Below are positions 1 through 6,309 of a DNA stretch of 11,023 nucleotides, piece after piece. A program made the translations under genes and the position numbers. The stretch's first letter is position 1. The number at the start of each line of letters is the position of its first letter. The stretch lies in contig JABDJT010000592.1 of NCBI GenBank assembly GCA_013003335.1, forward strand, positions 1-11,023. Direction: 5' to 3'. This DNA comes from Verrucomicrobiales bacterium. GTDB lineage: Bacteria > Verrucomicrobiota > Verrucomicrobiia > Verrucomicrobiales > DEV007. The notes under the pieces were generated by a model. The model was not told the origin of the DNA, ran no database searches, and saw only the letters and a program-made list of their open reading frames with translations.

Positions 1-451
1 CGACCGTTGTGCTCGTAATCGGAATCCCCACATGAAGAATGCCCCGCTCGTCCTTCTTGATCTCCTCGACGTGGTCCGTGTCATATACGCACACACCGCC
101 GTCCTTCAACGATTCCAGGTGATTGTCGTAACTGTGCTGATAAAACGCGAAAAGGAAATCCGCGTCATCCCCCGGAGACAAGACCTCACCCGATCCGAGA
201 TGAACCTGGAAAATCGAAGGGCCGCCCGAAATCGTCGACGGGATTGTCATGTAGGTCATGACCTCCCGGGCACTGCGGCCGGCAAGCTTTGCCAGGAATG
301 CCCCGATCGACTGAATGCCGTCCTGGGAATCTCCGGCAAATCGGATCACCGCGTTTTGAAGGTCACCGGAAGAGGAAATATCGGCGGGAACTGCACCGGA
401 TTGGGAATCATCCGCAGTTTCAGGAGAAGCCGGAGTGGCTGATGCGCTCAT
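1..451 (-). CDS. korA: 2-oxoacid:ferredoxin oxidoreductase subunit alpha (KorA-type), N-terminal part
   Basis: This is the first 150 codons of a minus-strand gene that runs off the left edge. KorA/OorA enzymes oxidatively decarboxylate 2-oxoglutarate, or a related 2-oxoacid, to the acyl-CoA and pass electrons to ferredoxin in the cytoplasm. KorA carries a fused N-terminal gamma domain followed by the thiamine-pyrophosphate alpha domain; only the gamma domain is visible. After a Ser/Ala/Pro-rich leader of about 30 residues comes VIRFAGDSQDGIQSIG (residues 35-50), the family signature for the start of the gamma domain. FQVHLGSGEVLSPGD and LKDGGVCVYDTD follow, both matching the family pattern. 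The start ATG is at 451-449; no convincing Shine-Dalgarno sequence precedes it. The partner korB would be expected to the left of the window. The family is clear, but substrate specificity cannot be set from this fragment. Confidence 0.85.
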   Translation of the reverse strand, partial: MSASATPASPETADDSQSGAVPADISSSGDLQNAVIRFAGDSQDGIQSIGAFLAKLAGRSAREVMTYMTIPSTISGGPSIFQVHLGSGEVLSPGDDADFLFAFYQHSYDNHLESLKDGGVCVYDTDHVEEIKKDERGILHVGIPITSTTV

Positions 452-663
452 TAGACAGGAATCTGGAAAAAAAGTTGTCGAATATTCTACACTGAAATGA
501 AGGGATCAAGGCACTTTTGTGAGGATTTTTTTACGGAAAAGAAGTCACGAAAACCATACCGGTATTGCCGGAATTGTGGTAGCCGATTCCGGTTCCAAAA
601 TTGATTGCAAAAAATCCCTGTTTTTTCTACGCTCTTGAGCGTTTCCGGGAGGTAACCAATTCA
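452..663. promoter_or_regulatory. Divergent promoter region between korA and the response regulator, with inverted repeats
   Basis: These 212 bp separate two divergent genes, so promoters for both must lie here, although I see no clear consensus -35/-10 pair. Structures seen directly: a perfect 10-bp palindrome ATACCGGTAT at 556-565, inside a looser ACCA...TGGT dyad (553-580); A6 (609-614) and T6 (621-626) around TCCCTG; and the dyad ACGCTC-TT-GAGCGT at 629-642. The last can fold as a 5-bp stem with a CUUG tetraloop and ends 4 nt before the GGGAGG Shine-Dalgarno (647-652) of the response regulator. These could be operators or leader-RNA structure. Function is inference. Confidence 0.4.
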
Positions 664-1341
664 ATGGGAAACAACGACGTTCAGATTCTGGTGGTAGATG
701 ACCACTCAATCGTTCGGGAAGGGATTGCCTTTCTGCTGCGACCGGAGGAGGGCCTCCACGTCTGCGGACTTGCCGCAAATTCCGCAGAGGCAATGGAGGC
801 CATTGAGACTTACCAGCCTCAATTGGTCGTGACCGACTTGTCCCTGCCGGACAAAAACGGCCTCGAATTGATTCGCGACGCTCTTGCCCTCTATCCCGAC
901 CTGCAGTTTCTCGTCATCTCCATGCACGACGAAGCGCTGTATGCCGAACGGGTCCTCCGGGCCGGCGGAAAGGGTTATATCATGAAAGAGGCGGCCTCGG
1001 AAGAACTGGTCGACGCCATCCGGCAGGTGATTTCCGGCGAAATCTACATCAGTCGGCAAATCGCCTCGCTGCTTCTCCGGCGGCTTTCCCGAAACCAGAA
1101 CCCGAAGGACGGGAAAAAGAATTCCGTGCTTCGCGCCCTCAGCGACCGGGAAATCCAGGTATTTGAACTGATCGGCCGGGCCCTGAGCAACCAGGCCATC
1201 GCCAAGCGTCTCAATATCAGCATTCGGACCGTCGATGCTCACAAATCCCACATCAAGGAAAAGCTCGATTTACCGGACAACAACGCCCTCCTGCGCTTCG
1301 CCGTGAAATGGCTTGATCTCGAACAGGCTCCCCTGAAATGA
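664..1341 (+). CDS. NarL/FixJ-family response regulator (receiver + LuxR HTH)
   Basis: This is a 225-residue two-component response regulator and probable DNA-binding transcription factor. The N-terminal receiver domain (about 6-122) has the acidic pair D12-D13, the phospho-acceptor D58 (VVTDLSLPDKNG), the switch residue S86 and the conserved K108 (GYIMKEA). A LuxR-type helix-turn-helix (about 157-215) carries LSDREIQVFELIGRALSNQ and then IAKRLNISIRTVDAHKSHI. Length and order are standard for the NarL/FixJ class, whose partners are HisKA_3 kinases such as the one encoded convergently at 1492-2928. The ATG at 664 is chosen because GGGAGG lies at 647-652 and the receiver fold begins directly after it. 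A TTG at 601 in the same frame would add 21 residues with no domain content. The target genes are unknown. Confidence 0.92.
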   Translation: MGNNDVQILVVDDHSIVREGIAFLLRPEEGLHVCGLAANSAEAMEAIETYQPQLVVTDLSLPDKNGLELIRDALALYPDLQFLVISMHDEALYAERVLRAGGKGYIMKEAASEELVDAIRQVISGEIYISRQIASLLLRRLSRNQNPKDGKKNSVLRALSDREIQVFELIGRALSNQAIAKRLNISIRTVDAHKSHIKEKLDLPDNNALLRFAVKWLDLEQAPLK

Positions 1342-1347
1342 GCGAGA

Positions 1348-1371
1348 CCCGCTTCAAATGAATGAAGCGGG
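1348..1371. terminator. 9-bp perfect hairpin in the convergent gap, candidate terminator
   Basis: CCCGCTTCA (1348-1356) and TGAAGCGGG (1363-1371) form a perfect 9-bp stem with a 6-nt loop, beginning 6 nt after the stop codon of the response regulator. No T-run follows on the plus strand. On the minus strand the sequence after the stem is only moderately T-rich. It may stop transcription from one or both convergent genes, or simply protect the 3' end of the mRNA. The structure is seen directly; the function is inferred from position. Confidence 0.45.
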
Positions 1372-1400
1372 CCGCTCTGCAGCACTTAGGGGGGAGAACA

Positions 1401-1523
1401 ATGGAGGAACCGTGCTGCGCCATATCCTCCCAGAATTTGGAGAGTTGGAAATACGCAGCTTCTCTGCCTGGACCGTACGGGATTCCTCTATTTAACCATC
1501 TTCCCCTTCTTCGGGAATATTGA
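1401..1523 (+). CDS. Possible small ORF, 40 codons, function unknown
   Basis: An ATG at 1401 follows a strong G-rich Shine-Dalgarno-like run (GGGGGGAG, 1389-1396) at suitable spacing, and opens a 40-codon frame ending in TGA at 1521-1523. The predicted peptide begins MEEPCCAISS, contains a Pro/Gly/Tyr stretch (SLPGPYGIPLF) and ends in REY. Its last 32 bp lie antisense to the 3' end of the histidine kinase gene. An inverted repeat GCAGCAC (1379-1385) / GTGCTGC (1412-1418) encloses the ribosome binding site and start codon. I recognise no family. It could be chance in a gap, with the G-run belonging to an RNA structure. Confidence 0.22.
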   Translation: MEEPCCAISSQNLESWKYAASLPGPYGIPLFNHLPLLREY

Positions 1524-2928
1524 CTACAACCGTGACTCCGGATCCGGACGACTGAAACTCCACCTCCCCCTGAAGATACTCTACCCGCTCTCCGATCCCC
1601 CGCAAACCAAAGTGATCCCGCTTCCTCCGGGCCTCTTCCAGGTCGAATCCGCACCCGTCATCCGCCACCATCAGTGTCAACCCGGAACTCGGATCATGAG
1701 ACAGCGACATCTCCACCCGGCTGGCTCCTGCGTGCCGCAGCACGTTCGTCAACAATTCCTGCACGATCCGGTAAATCGCAACGTCCCTCTCGGAATCCGG
1801 TCTGAACTCCTCCGACATTCGGGCTGAAAACTCACATTGGATCCCGTTGTGCGCTTTCAACTGGTGGGCCTGCCATTCCAGTGCCTGGACGATGTCCAGT
1901 TCATCCAGCATCGCCGGGCGCAATTCCGTGCAAATCCGCCGGACATCCGGGAGCGTCTGATCGATAATTCCCGTCATCCTCTCAGCATACTCAATCAAGT
2001 CCGAGTTCGATTCTGCCAACCGGCGCTGCAGATCGCGCGAATGAATCCGCAAACCGGACAGCGCTCCGCCCAACTGGTCGTGCAGTTCCCGCGAAATGCG
2101 GGTTCGCTCCCGTTCCTCCGCCCTCAGCGCATCTTCCCGAAGTTCCTGCATATCCTCCGCCCGCCGGCGGCGATCCAGCGCATTCGCGAATACCTGGCCG
2201 ACTGTTCTCAGGTCGTCCACGATCGTCCGCGGCAGGGACATCCTCGCGTCTCCGAGCGTGCAAAAATTGACGTCCCCGATCACACGACCCTCCACCATCA
2301 TCGGAATAATCGCGACGCTGCCCCAACCGATTTGCCTGGCCAGCGACAGCTCACGGACAGCTTTCGCCGGCAAATTTTTGTCGAAATCCTCAACCACGAT
2401 CGGACTGCCACCGAAATACAGGCCCATCACCCAGCGGAATTTGCTCGGTCGCACCTCGTGAAGTTCCTCCGGGATTGACGGCACATCCTTGCCTTTCCAC
2501 TGGTATGCGAGGCGCACCAGGAAGTCTTTCGAATCCGGATCCTTCTCCCGATCCGCCAGGAAAATATTGGATCTTTGAGCCCCGAGGATTTTGGCAGTCC
2601 GTTCCAGAGCTTTCGGAATCTCCTCTTCAATTCGTGAGGGCTCGAGATTGATGAATTGCGTCGAAATCTCGGAAACGACAGCGGAAAACTTCCGCAGCGT
2701 TGCCAGTTCCCGGTTGGCCTTTTCCACCTGGCGGGTGCGTTTCTTCACCTTCTTTTCCAATTCACTCCGCCGTTGGATGAATTGCCGAAGCTGAGCAATG
2801 GCGATCAACAGCATCAACCCCGACACAACCCACAACAGCCCCTTCACCGGATCCGGCTCAACGTCGGAATCCGCCTGCAAAATCAGGAATGAAATTTCGA
2901 TCGGCCCCGTCATTGAAAAGCTGGGCAT
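1492..2928 (-). CDS. Sensor histidine kinase, TM + coiled coil + GAF + HisKA_3 + HATPase
   Basis: This 478-residue kinase is of the NarX/LiaS/UhpB class. A single membrane segment (about 30-47) has only a short N-terminal part before it, so there is no periplasmic sensing domain. A charged coiled coil (about 50-80) leads to a GAF-like domain (about 85-255), the probable cytoplasmic input. The HisKA_3 dimerisation domain has RISRELHDQLGGALSGLRIH with the phospho-acceptor H283. The ATPase domain has the N box RIVQELLTNVLRHA (N395), a G1 box DDGCGFD (423-429) and a G2 box GLRGIGERV (441-449), so all catalytic motifs are intact. The frame stays open upstream to 3465, but that part is antisense to chrA. 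The ATG at 2928 is the first start outside chrA; one at 2913 is also possible, and neither has a clear Shine-Dalgarno. Its likely partner is the convergent response regulator at 664-1341. Confidence 0.9.
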   Translation of the reverse strand: MPSFSMTGPIEISFLILQADSDVEPDPVKGLLWVVSGLMLLIAIAQLRQFIQRRSELEKKVKKRTRQVEKANRELATLRKFSAVVSEISTQFINLEPSRIEEEIPKALERTAKILGAQRSNIFLADREKDPDSKDFLVRLAYQWKGKDVPSIPEELHEVRPSKFRWVMGLYFGGSPIVVEDFDKNLPAKAVRELSLARQIGWGSVAIIPMMVEGRVIGDVNFCTLGDARMSLPRTIVDDLRTVGQVFANALDRRRRAEDMQELREDALRAEERERTRISRELHDQLGGALSGLRIHSRDLQRRLAESNSDLIEYAERMTGIIDQTLPDVRRICTELRPAMLDELDIVQALEWQAHQLKAHNGIQCEFSARMSEEFRPDSERDVAIYRIVQELLTNVLRHAGASRVEMSLSHDPSSGLTLMVADDGCGFDLEEARRKRDHFGLRGIGERVEYLQGEVEFQSSGSGVTVVVNIPEEGEDG

Positions 2929-2988
2929 TGTAACACGAGTTTGATTGGGATCGGAGCGGTTTTGCGCTAGAAATCGGGCTGTCTCATC

Positions 2989-4200
2989 ATGCCTTCTACC
3001 TTCCAGATCCTGCGCGAATTCCTCCTCCTCGGCCTCACCGCCTTCGGAGGTCCGACCGCTCACATCGGCTTTTTCCGCGATCGTTTTGTCGGGAAACTCC
3101 AATGGATCACCGACGACGAATTCGCCGACATTCTCGCCCTCTGCCAGTTCCTGCCCGGTCCCGCCAGCAGCCAGATGGGCTTCGCGATCGGCTGGAAAAA
3201 AGGCGGCTGGCCCGGCGCCCTGGCTGCGTGGACCGGTTTTACCCTGCCCTCCGCGCTGCTCATGACCCTGTTCGGTCTCGGCATCGCCAAATTTGCCTCC
3301 CCGGAAGGCTCCGGTTGGTTGTTCGGCCTCCAGATCGCCGTCGTCGCCGTTATTTTCAAAGCGATTATTCAGATGGCGAAATCCCTGTGCCCGGACCGGA
3401 CACGCACACTCATCGCCCTTGCCTCCGCCGCGTTCCTCCTGTGGGATGGTCTGCCTTTCTCCCAAATTCTCGTCATCCTCGCCGGCGCCATCCTCGGATT
3501 AGCGGTGATTCGAACGGACAGGGTTGGTTCAACGAACCAACAGGGTTCGATCGAAACGCCGGAACGAACCCAAAGGGTTGATTCGGAGAACAGACAGGGT
3601 TGGTTCGTCGGCGCGACCTGCCTGGTTCTGTTTTTCCTGCTCCTGTTCGGGCTGCCGTTTTTTGCAAAGGAAACGGGGCCTCTAACCCTGTTTTCGTCCT
3701 TTTACCAAAGCGGAGCGCTGGTTTTCGGCGGGGGACACGTCGTCCTGCCGCTGCTTTCGGATGAAGTCGTCTCTACCGGCTGGCTGACCGATTCGGAGTT
3801 CATGGCCGGATACGGAGCCGCCCAGGCCCTGCCCGGACCGTTGTTCACCTTCGCGAGTTTCGTTGGCTCCGCTCTTTCCTGGCCGCAGAATCCGTGGCTT
3901 CTCTCCGCTATCGCGCTGGGCGGGATTTTCCTGCCGGGCGCACTGCTCGTGCTTGGAGTGATGCCGTTCTGGGAACGCCTGCGAACGATTCCGGCCATGC
4001 GAAACGCGCTGGCGGGAACCAATGCCGCTGTCGTCGGATTGCTCGGGGCCGCCTTTTACGATCCGGTGTGGACCGGAGCGATCCGCGACACGGGTGATGT
4101 GATTTTCCTGCTGGGAATCGCGGCCCTTCTGCTGGTGCTGAAGCTCCCGCCGTGGGTCGTCGTCATCGCAGCCGGCCTGTCCGGGTGGCTGCTGCTTTAA
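2989..4200 (+). CDS. chrA: ChrA-type chromate efflux transporter (two-domain CHR family)
   Basis: This 403-residue polytopic membrane protein belongs to the CHR family, which exports chromate or related oxyanions, typically with sulfate-linked physiology. It has the long form with two homologous halves. The first half contains AFGGPTAHIGFFR (18-30) and QFLPGPASSQMG; the second repeats the same elements as VFGGGHVVLPLL (245-256) and AQALPGPLFTFASFVG. Hydrophobic helices fill both halves. The start ATG lies 60 bp from the divergent histidine kinase start. The linker between halves (about residues 175-205, nt 3511-3605) is polar, rich in Asn, Gln, Arg and Thr, and is encoded by palindromic repeat DNA described separately. 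The gene ends 5 bp from the convergent gene on the right. Family assignment is secure; chromate as the true substrate is not proven by sequence alone. Confidence 0.88.
   Translation: MPSTFQILREFLLLGLTAFGGPTAHIGFFRDRFVGKLQWITDDEFADILALCQFLPGPASSQMGFAIGWKKGGWPGALAAWTGFTLPSALLMTLFGLGIAKFASPEGSGWLFGLQIAVVAVIFKAIIQMAKSLCPDRTRTLIALASAAFLLWDGLPFSQILVILAGAILGLAVIRTDRVGSTNQQGSIETPERTQRVDSENRQGWFVGATCLVLFFLLLFGLPFFAKETGPLTLFSSFYQSGALVFGGGHVVLPLLSDEVVSTGWLTDSEFMAGYGAAQALPGPLFTFASFVGSALSWPQNPWLLSAIALGGIFLPGALLVLGVMPFWERLRTIPAMRNALAGTNAAVVGLLGAAFYDPVWTGAIRDTGDVIFLLGIAALLLVLKLPPWVVVIAAGLSGWLLL
3512..3607 (+). repeat. Palindromic repeat cluster inside chrA, encoding the inter-domain linker
   Basis: Three nested signals are visible. 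GTTGGTTC-AAC-GAACCAAC (3523-3541) is a perfect 8-bp inverted repeat with a 3-nt loop. GGGTTCG (3543-3549) and CGAACCC (3565-3571) form a second one. GACAGGGTTGGTTC occurs twice in direct orientation (3517-3530, 3593-3606). The words ACAGGGTTGG, GAACAGAC and GGTTGATTCG recur in reverse complement in the gap at 7895-7930, so this is a dispersed repeat family rather than ordinary coding sequence. The insertion keeps the chrA frame open and falls between the two transporter halves, where extra residues are tolerable. Confidence 0.7.
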
Positions 4201-4205
4201 TCCAC

Positions 4206-6209
4206 TCAGTTACCGCCTGCTTTTTCGGCCGCCTCGAATTGCTGGCGGATATTCGAGAAATACCGGAGAACGTGTTCTTTCCGCGACATCGGTAGCGATT
4301 TTCCGTCGAGCGCCTGTTCTTCGACGGCAATAAATTCGGTAATCACTTCGCGGCTGTTTCGCTGCGCCTGCTCGGTCCGGGCCTGTCCCTCGATTGCCCG
4401 CACGGTCGATTCGCCGGACTTGCTGGTCTGGGCAACCACGGTGGCGTCGTTCTGAGCTTTGATGGCTTCAGTCGGTGAATTTCCCATGGCGGCAGTCCCC
4501 TGCCCCGCTTCCAATCCGCCTTGACCGGGCTGACCACTCTGGCTTCCGCCGCCGGGACCGGTTCCCGAGCCGGCCGAAGATTGCCCGAGCATCGACCCGG
4601 GGCCCTTCCCTCCGGGGGTCATCCCGGGGATCGGCGCCATCAGGCCCGGATTCCCTTTGCCGCCTTTTCCACTGGGGCTGGCTGCAAATCCTTTCTGGCC
4701 TTTTCCTTTTTGTCCCTGTCCGGGGACCGGGGCGGCGATACCGGGCTGATTGCCTTTCTGGCCGTTTCCATTCGGGGCTTTCTGGCCCTGTCCGGGAACG
4801 GGGACCTGCTGAGCGCCTCCCGGATTCATTTGCGGCGCTCCCTGCTGGCCGGGTTGCGGCATCTGCGGCATGGGCTGATTTGGAACCGGCATCGGCATCT
4901 GGGTGACGGCCTGCAATCCCTTCGGGCCGGCTTTCCCGCCGCCCTGTTTGCCGTTTTTGGTTCCCGCGAGCTGCTCCATTTTTTCCAGTTTGCTGCCACT
5001 GATTTTTCCACCCGCATCGCGAAGTTGGTTGGCCATCTCTTCCAGCTTTTTCCGCGTCTCCTCACGCTGCTTGACGGTCCGGAAATGCTTGGCCAGTTCT
5101 TCAAATTCCCGCGCCGCAGTTTTCGACTGCTGATCCTGCATCTTTCGGGAGGCGTTCCCCACGCGCTCTCCGACGGGCTTGGATTTGTCTGTTTCCGTTG
5201 CCGCCGTGATGGTCCGCTCCAGGGCCGTGGTATAGCGGTCCCGCGTCTCGATTTTCAATTCATCCTGGTTCAGCGCTTCGGCCACTTTATCGGCTTCGAC
5301 CGAGGCAGATTCCGCATTCTTGTCCTTGATCGTGACTGCCAGGTCCGCCAAATCGGCGTGCTGGCTCATTTCGCGAATCATTTCCTCAGACGCCCATTCG
5401 ATGTCGGCCGAACCGAGTTTTTCAGCGAGCTTTTCCGCCGCCCGGGCCCGCGCTTCGAGCCCGGCGAGCACGTCATTCGCCGTCAGGCCGTCGGTATTCG
5501 CCAAATCCTCTGCCGCGCCATCCACATCGGCGCGCAATTTTTCCAACTCCGCTTTGTCCACACCCGCTTCGTCGCTCTCCTCCATTTTTTTGAGGGCAGC
5601 AGCCAATTCGCGAAGCCGCTCGCTCTGGCTGTCCGCTTCGGCCTGCATCGCACCGGTCAGCAGCTGCTCGCCCGGGTCAATTCGCCGTGTCGGCAAAATT
5701 GTTAAGGCGGCAATCGCGATTACCAGCAGGGCTCCGAGTGCTTTGTCCACTTTCGGTAGAGGCAGAATCCGCGGGAGTTGTTGCGTCTCGGGAGAAATGG
5801 CTTCAACCGCGCGCCGCACGTGCAATTCCTCGCCGCTTTCCAGGTCGCGATTCTCCCGACGGCGTTCGCTTTCAAAAAACCAGGCCGAGGAAAACAGGTC
5901 TTTGCGCTGTGCCTGGTGATCCCAGATCGACAGGGCCCGCAATTTGTCCGGTCGTTTTGACAGGGCGCGGAAGAATCCAACCGCGACCCACAACAGGACC
6001 AGCCCCAGTCCTGCCAGCACGGCCTGCAGCCTGGAAAAATCGGCCATGAGTCGGAGGACGAGAATCACGGGCACAGCTGCGACAGCAAACCAGGCAGTGT
6101 AGCGGCGGAAAAACCGGAGCAACTCGACACGGAACAGCCAGTCCTGCGCGGTTTGCGCGGAGGAATTGAGCTGCTCGAAAGGATTCTGCGTAGAGGTCGT
6201 GGCTGCCAT
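4206..6209 (-). CDS. Membrane-anchored coiled-coil protein with Gly/Gln/Pro-rich region (DUF4175-like architecture), function unknown
   Basis: A 667-residue protein. Two membrane helices near the N-terminus (about 38-55 and 61-80) are followed by a soluble stretch with WDHQAQRKDLFSSAWFFE (about 96-113). It resembles the 'D-x-x-x-x-x-x-K-D-R-x-x-S-A' segment of membrane proteins encoded with MoxR ATPases and BatA-type genes. A third helix lies at about 156-173. Then comes a long charged, helical, probably coiled-coil region (about 190-410), a low-complexity Gly/Gln/Pro/Lys region (about 415-576) and a conserved-looking C-terminus (577-667) with RKEHVLRYFSNIRQQFEAA. The overall plan resembles DUF4175-type proteins, but I assign no function. 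No MoxR, DUF58 or von Willebrand genes are visible next to it; the divergent neighbour is a sulfatase 100 bp away. No clear Shine-Dalgarno precedes the ATG. Confidence 0.75.
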   Translation of the reverse strand: MAATTSTQNPFEQLNSSAQTAQDWLFRVELLRFFRRYTAWFAVAAVPVILVLRLMADFSRLQAVLAGLGLVLLWVAVGFFRALSKRPDKLRALSIWDHQAQRKDLFSSAWFFESERRRENRDLESGEELHVRRAVEAISPETQQLPRILPLPKVDKALGALLVIAIAALTILPTRRIDPGEQLLTGAMQAEADSQSERLRELAAALKKMEESDEAGVDKAELEKLRADVDGAAEDLANTDGLTANDVLAGLEARARAAEKLAEKLGSADIEWASEEMIREMSQHADLADLAVTIKDKNAESASVEADKVAEALNQDELKIETRDRYTTALERTITAATETDKSKPVGERVGNASRKMQDQQSKTAAREFEELAKHFRTVKQREETRKKLEEMANQLRDAGGKISGSKLEKMEQLAGTKNGKQGGGKAGPKGLQAVTQMPMPVPNQPMPQMPQPGQQGAPQMNPGGAQQVPVPGQGQKAPNGNGQKGNQPGIAAPVPGQGQKGKGQKGFAASPSGKGGKGNPGLMAPIPGMTPGGKGPGSMLGQSSAGSGTGPGGGSQSGQPGQGGLEAGQGTAAMGNSPTEAIKAQNDATVVAQTSKSGESTVRAIEGQARTEQAQRNSREVITEFIAVEEQALDGKSLPMSRKEHVLRYFSNIRQQFEAAEKAGGN
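4482..4962 (-). repeat. Low-complexity coding region (Gly/Gln/Pro/Lys-rich)
   Basis: This stretch encodes about 160 residues of irregular short motifs rich in PGQ, GQK, GKG and PMP. PVPGQGQK appears twice, and its two DNA copies around 4705-4735 and 4775-4805 are near-identical. Such tracts are often disordered and vary in length between strains by slippage or recombination. It lies between the coiled-coil region and the C-terminal domain of the 4206-6209 protein. Confidence 0.6.
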
Positions 6210-6309
6210 CTGGATGTCGGAAATTCACCCGTTTCCAGCCAAATGTAAACCGCCGGAATGCGGACCCGGAACCGTTGACGACGGACCGCGTTTTGTGGAT
6301 GGTGAAAAC

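Noticed and set aside
497..604. 35-codon plus-strand ORF with a C-x-x-C pair near its end
   Set aside because: There is no Shine-Dalgarno, it lies across the probable promoter region, and a single Cys pair is not enough to support a peptide.
2929..3465. N-terminal extension of the histidine kinase
   Set aside because: This part of the open frame is antisense to chrA and encodes charged, low-information sequence without domains.
3512..3607. CRISPR array
   Set aside because: There are only two short direct repeats, palindromic and within a coding frame, with no regular spacers or cas genes.
4521..5705. 394-codon plus-strand ORF
   Set aside because: It is antisense to the coiled-coil/low-complexity gene; its composition mirrors that gene and shows no family signature.
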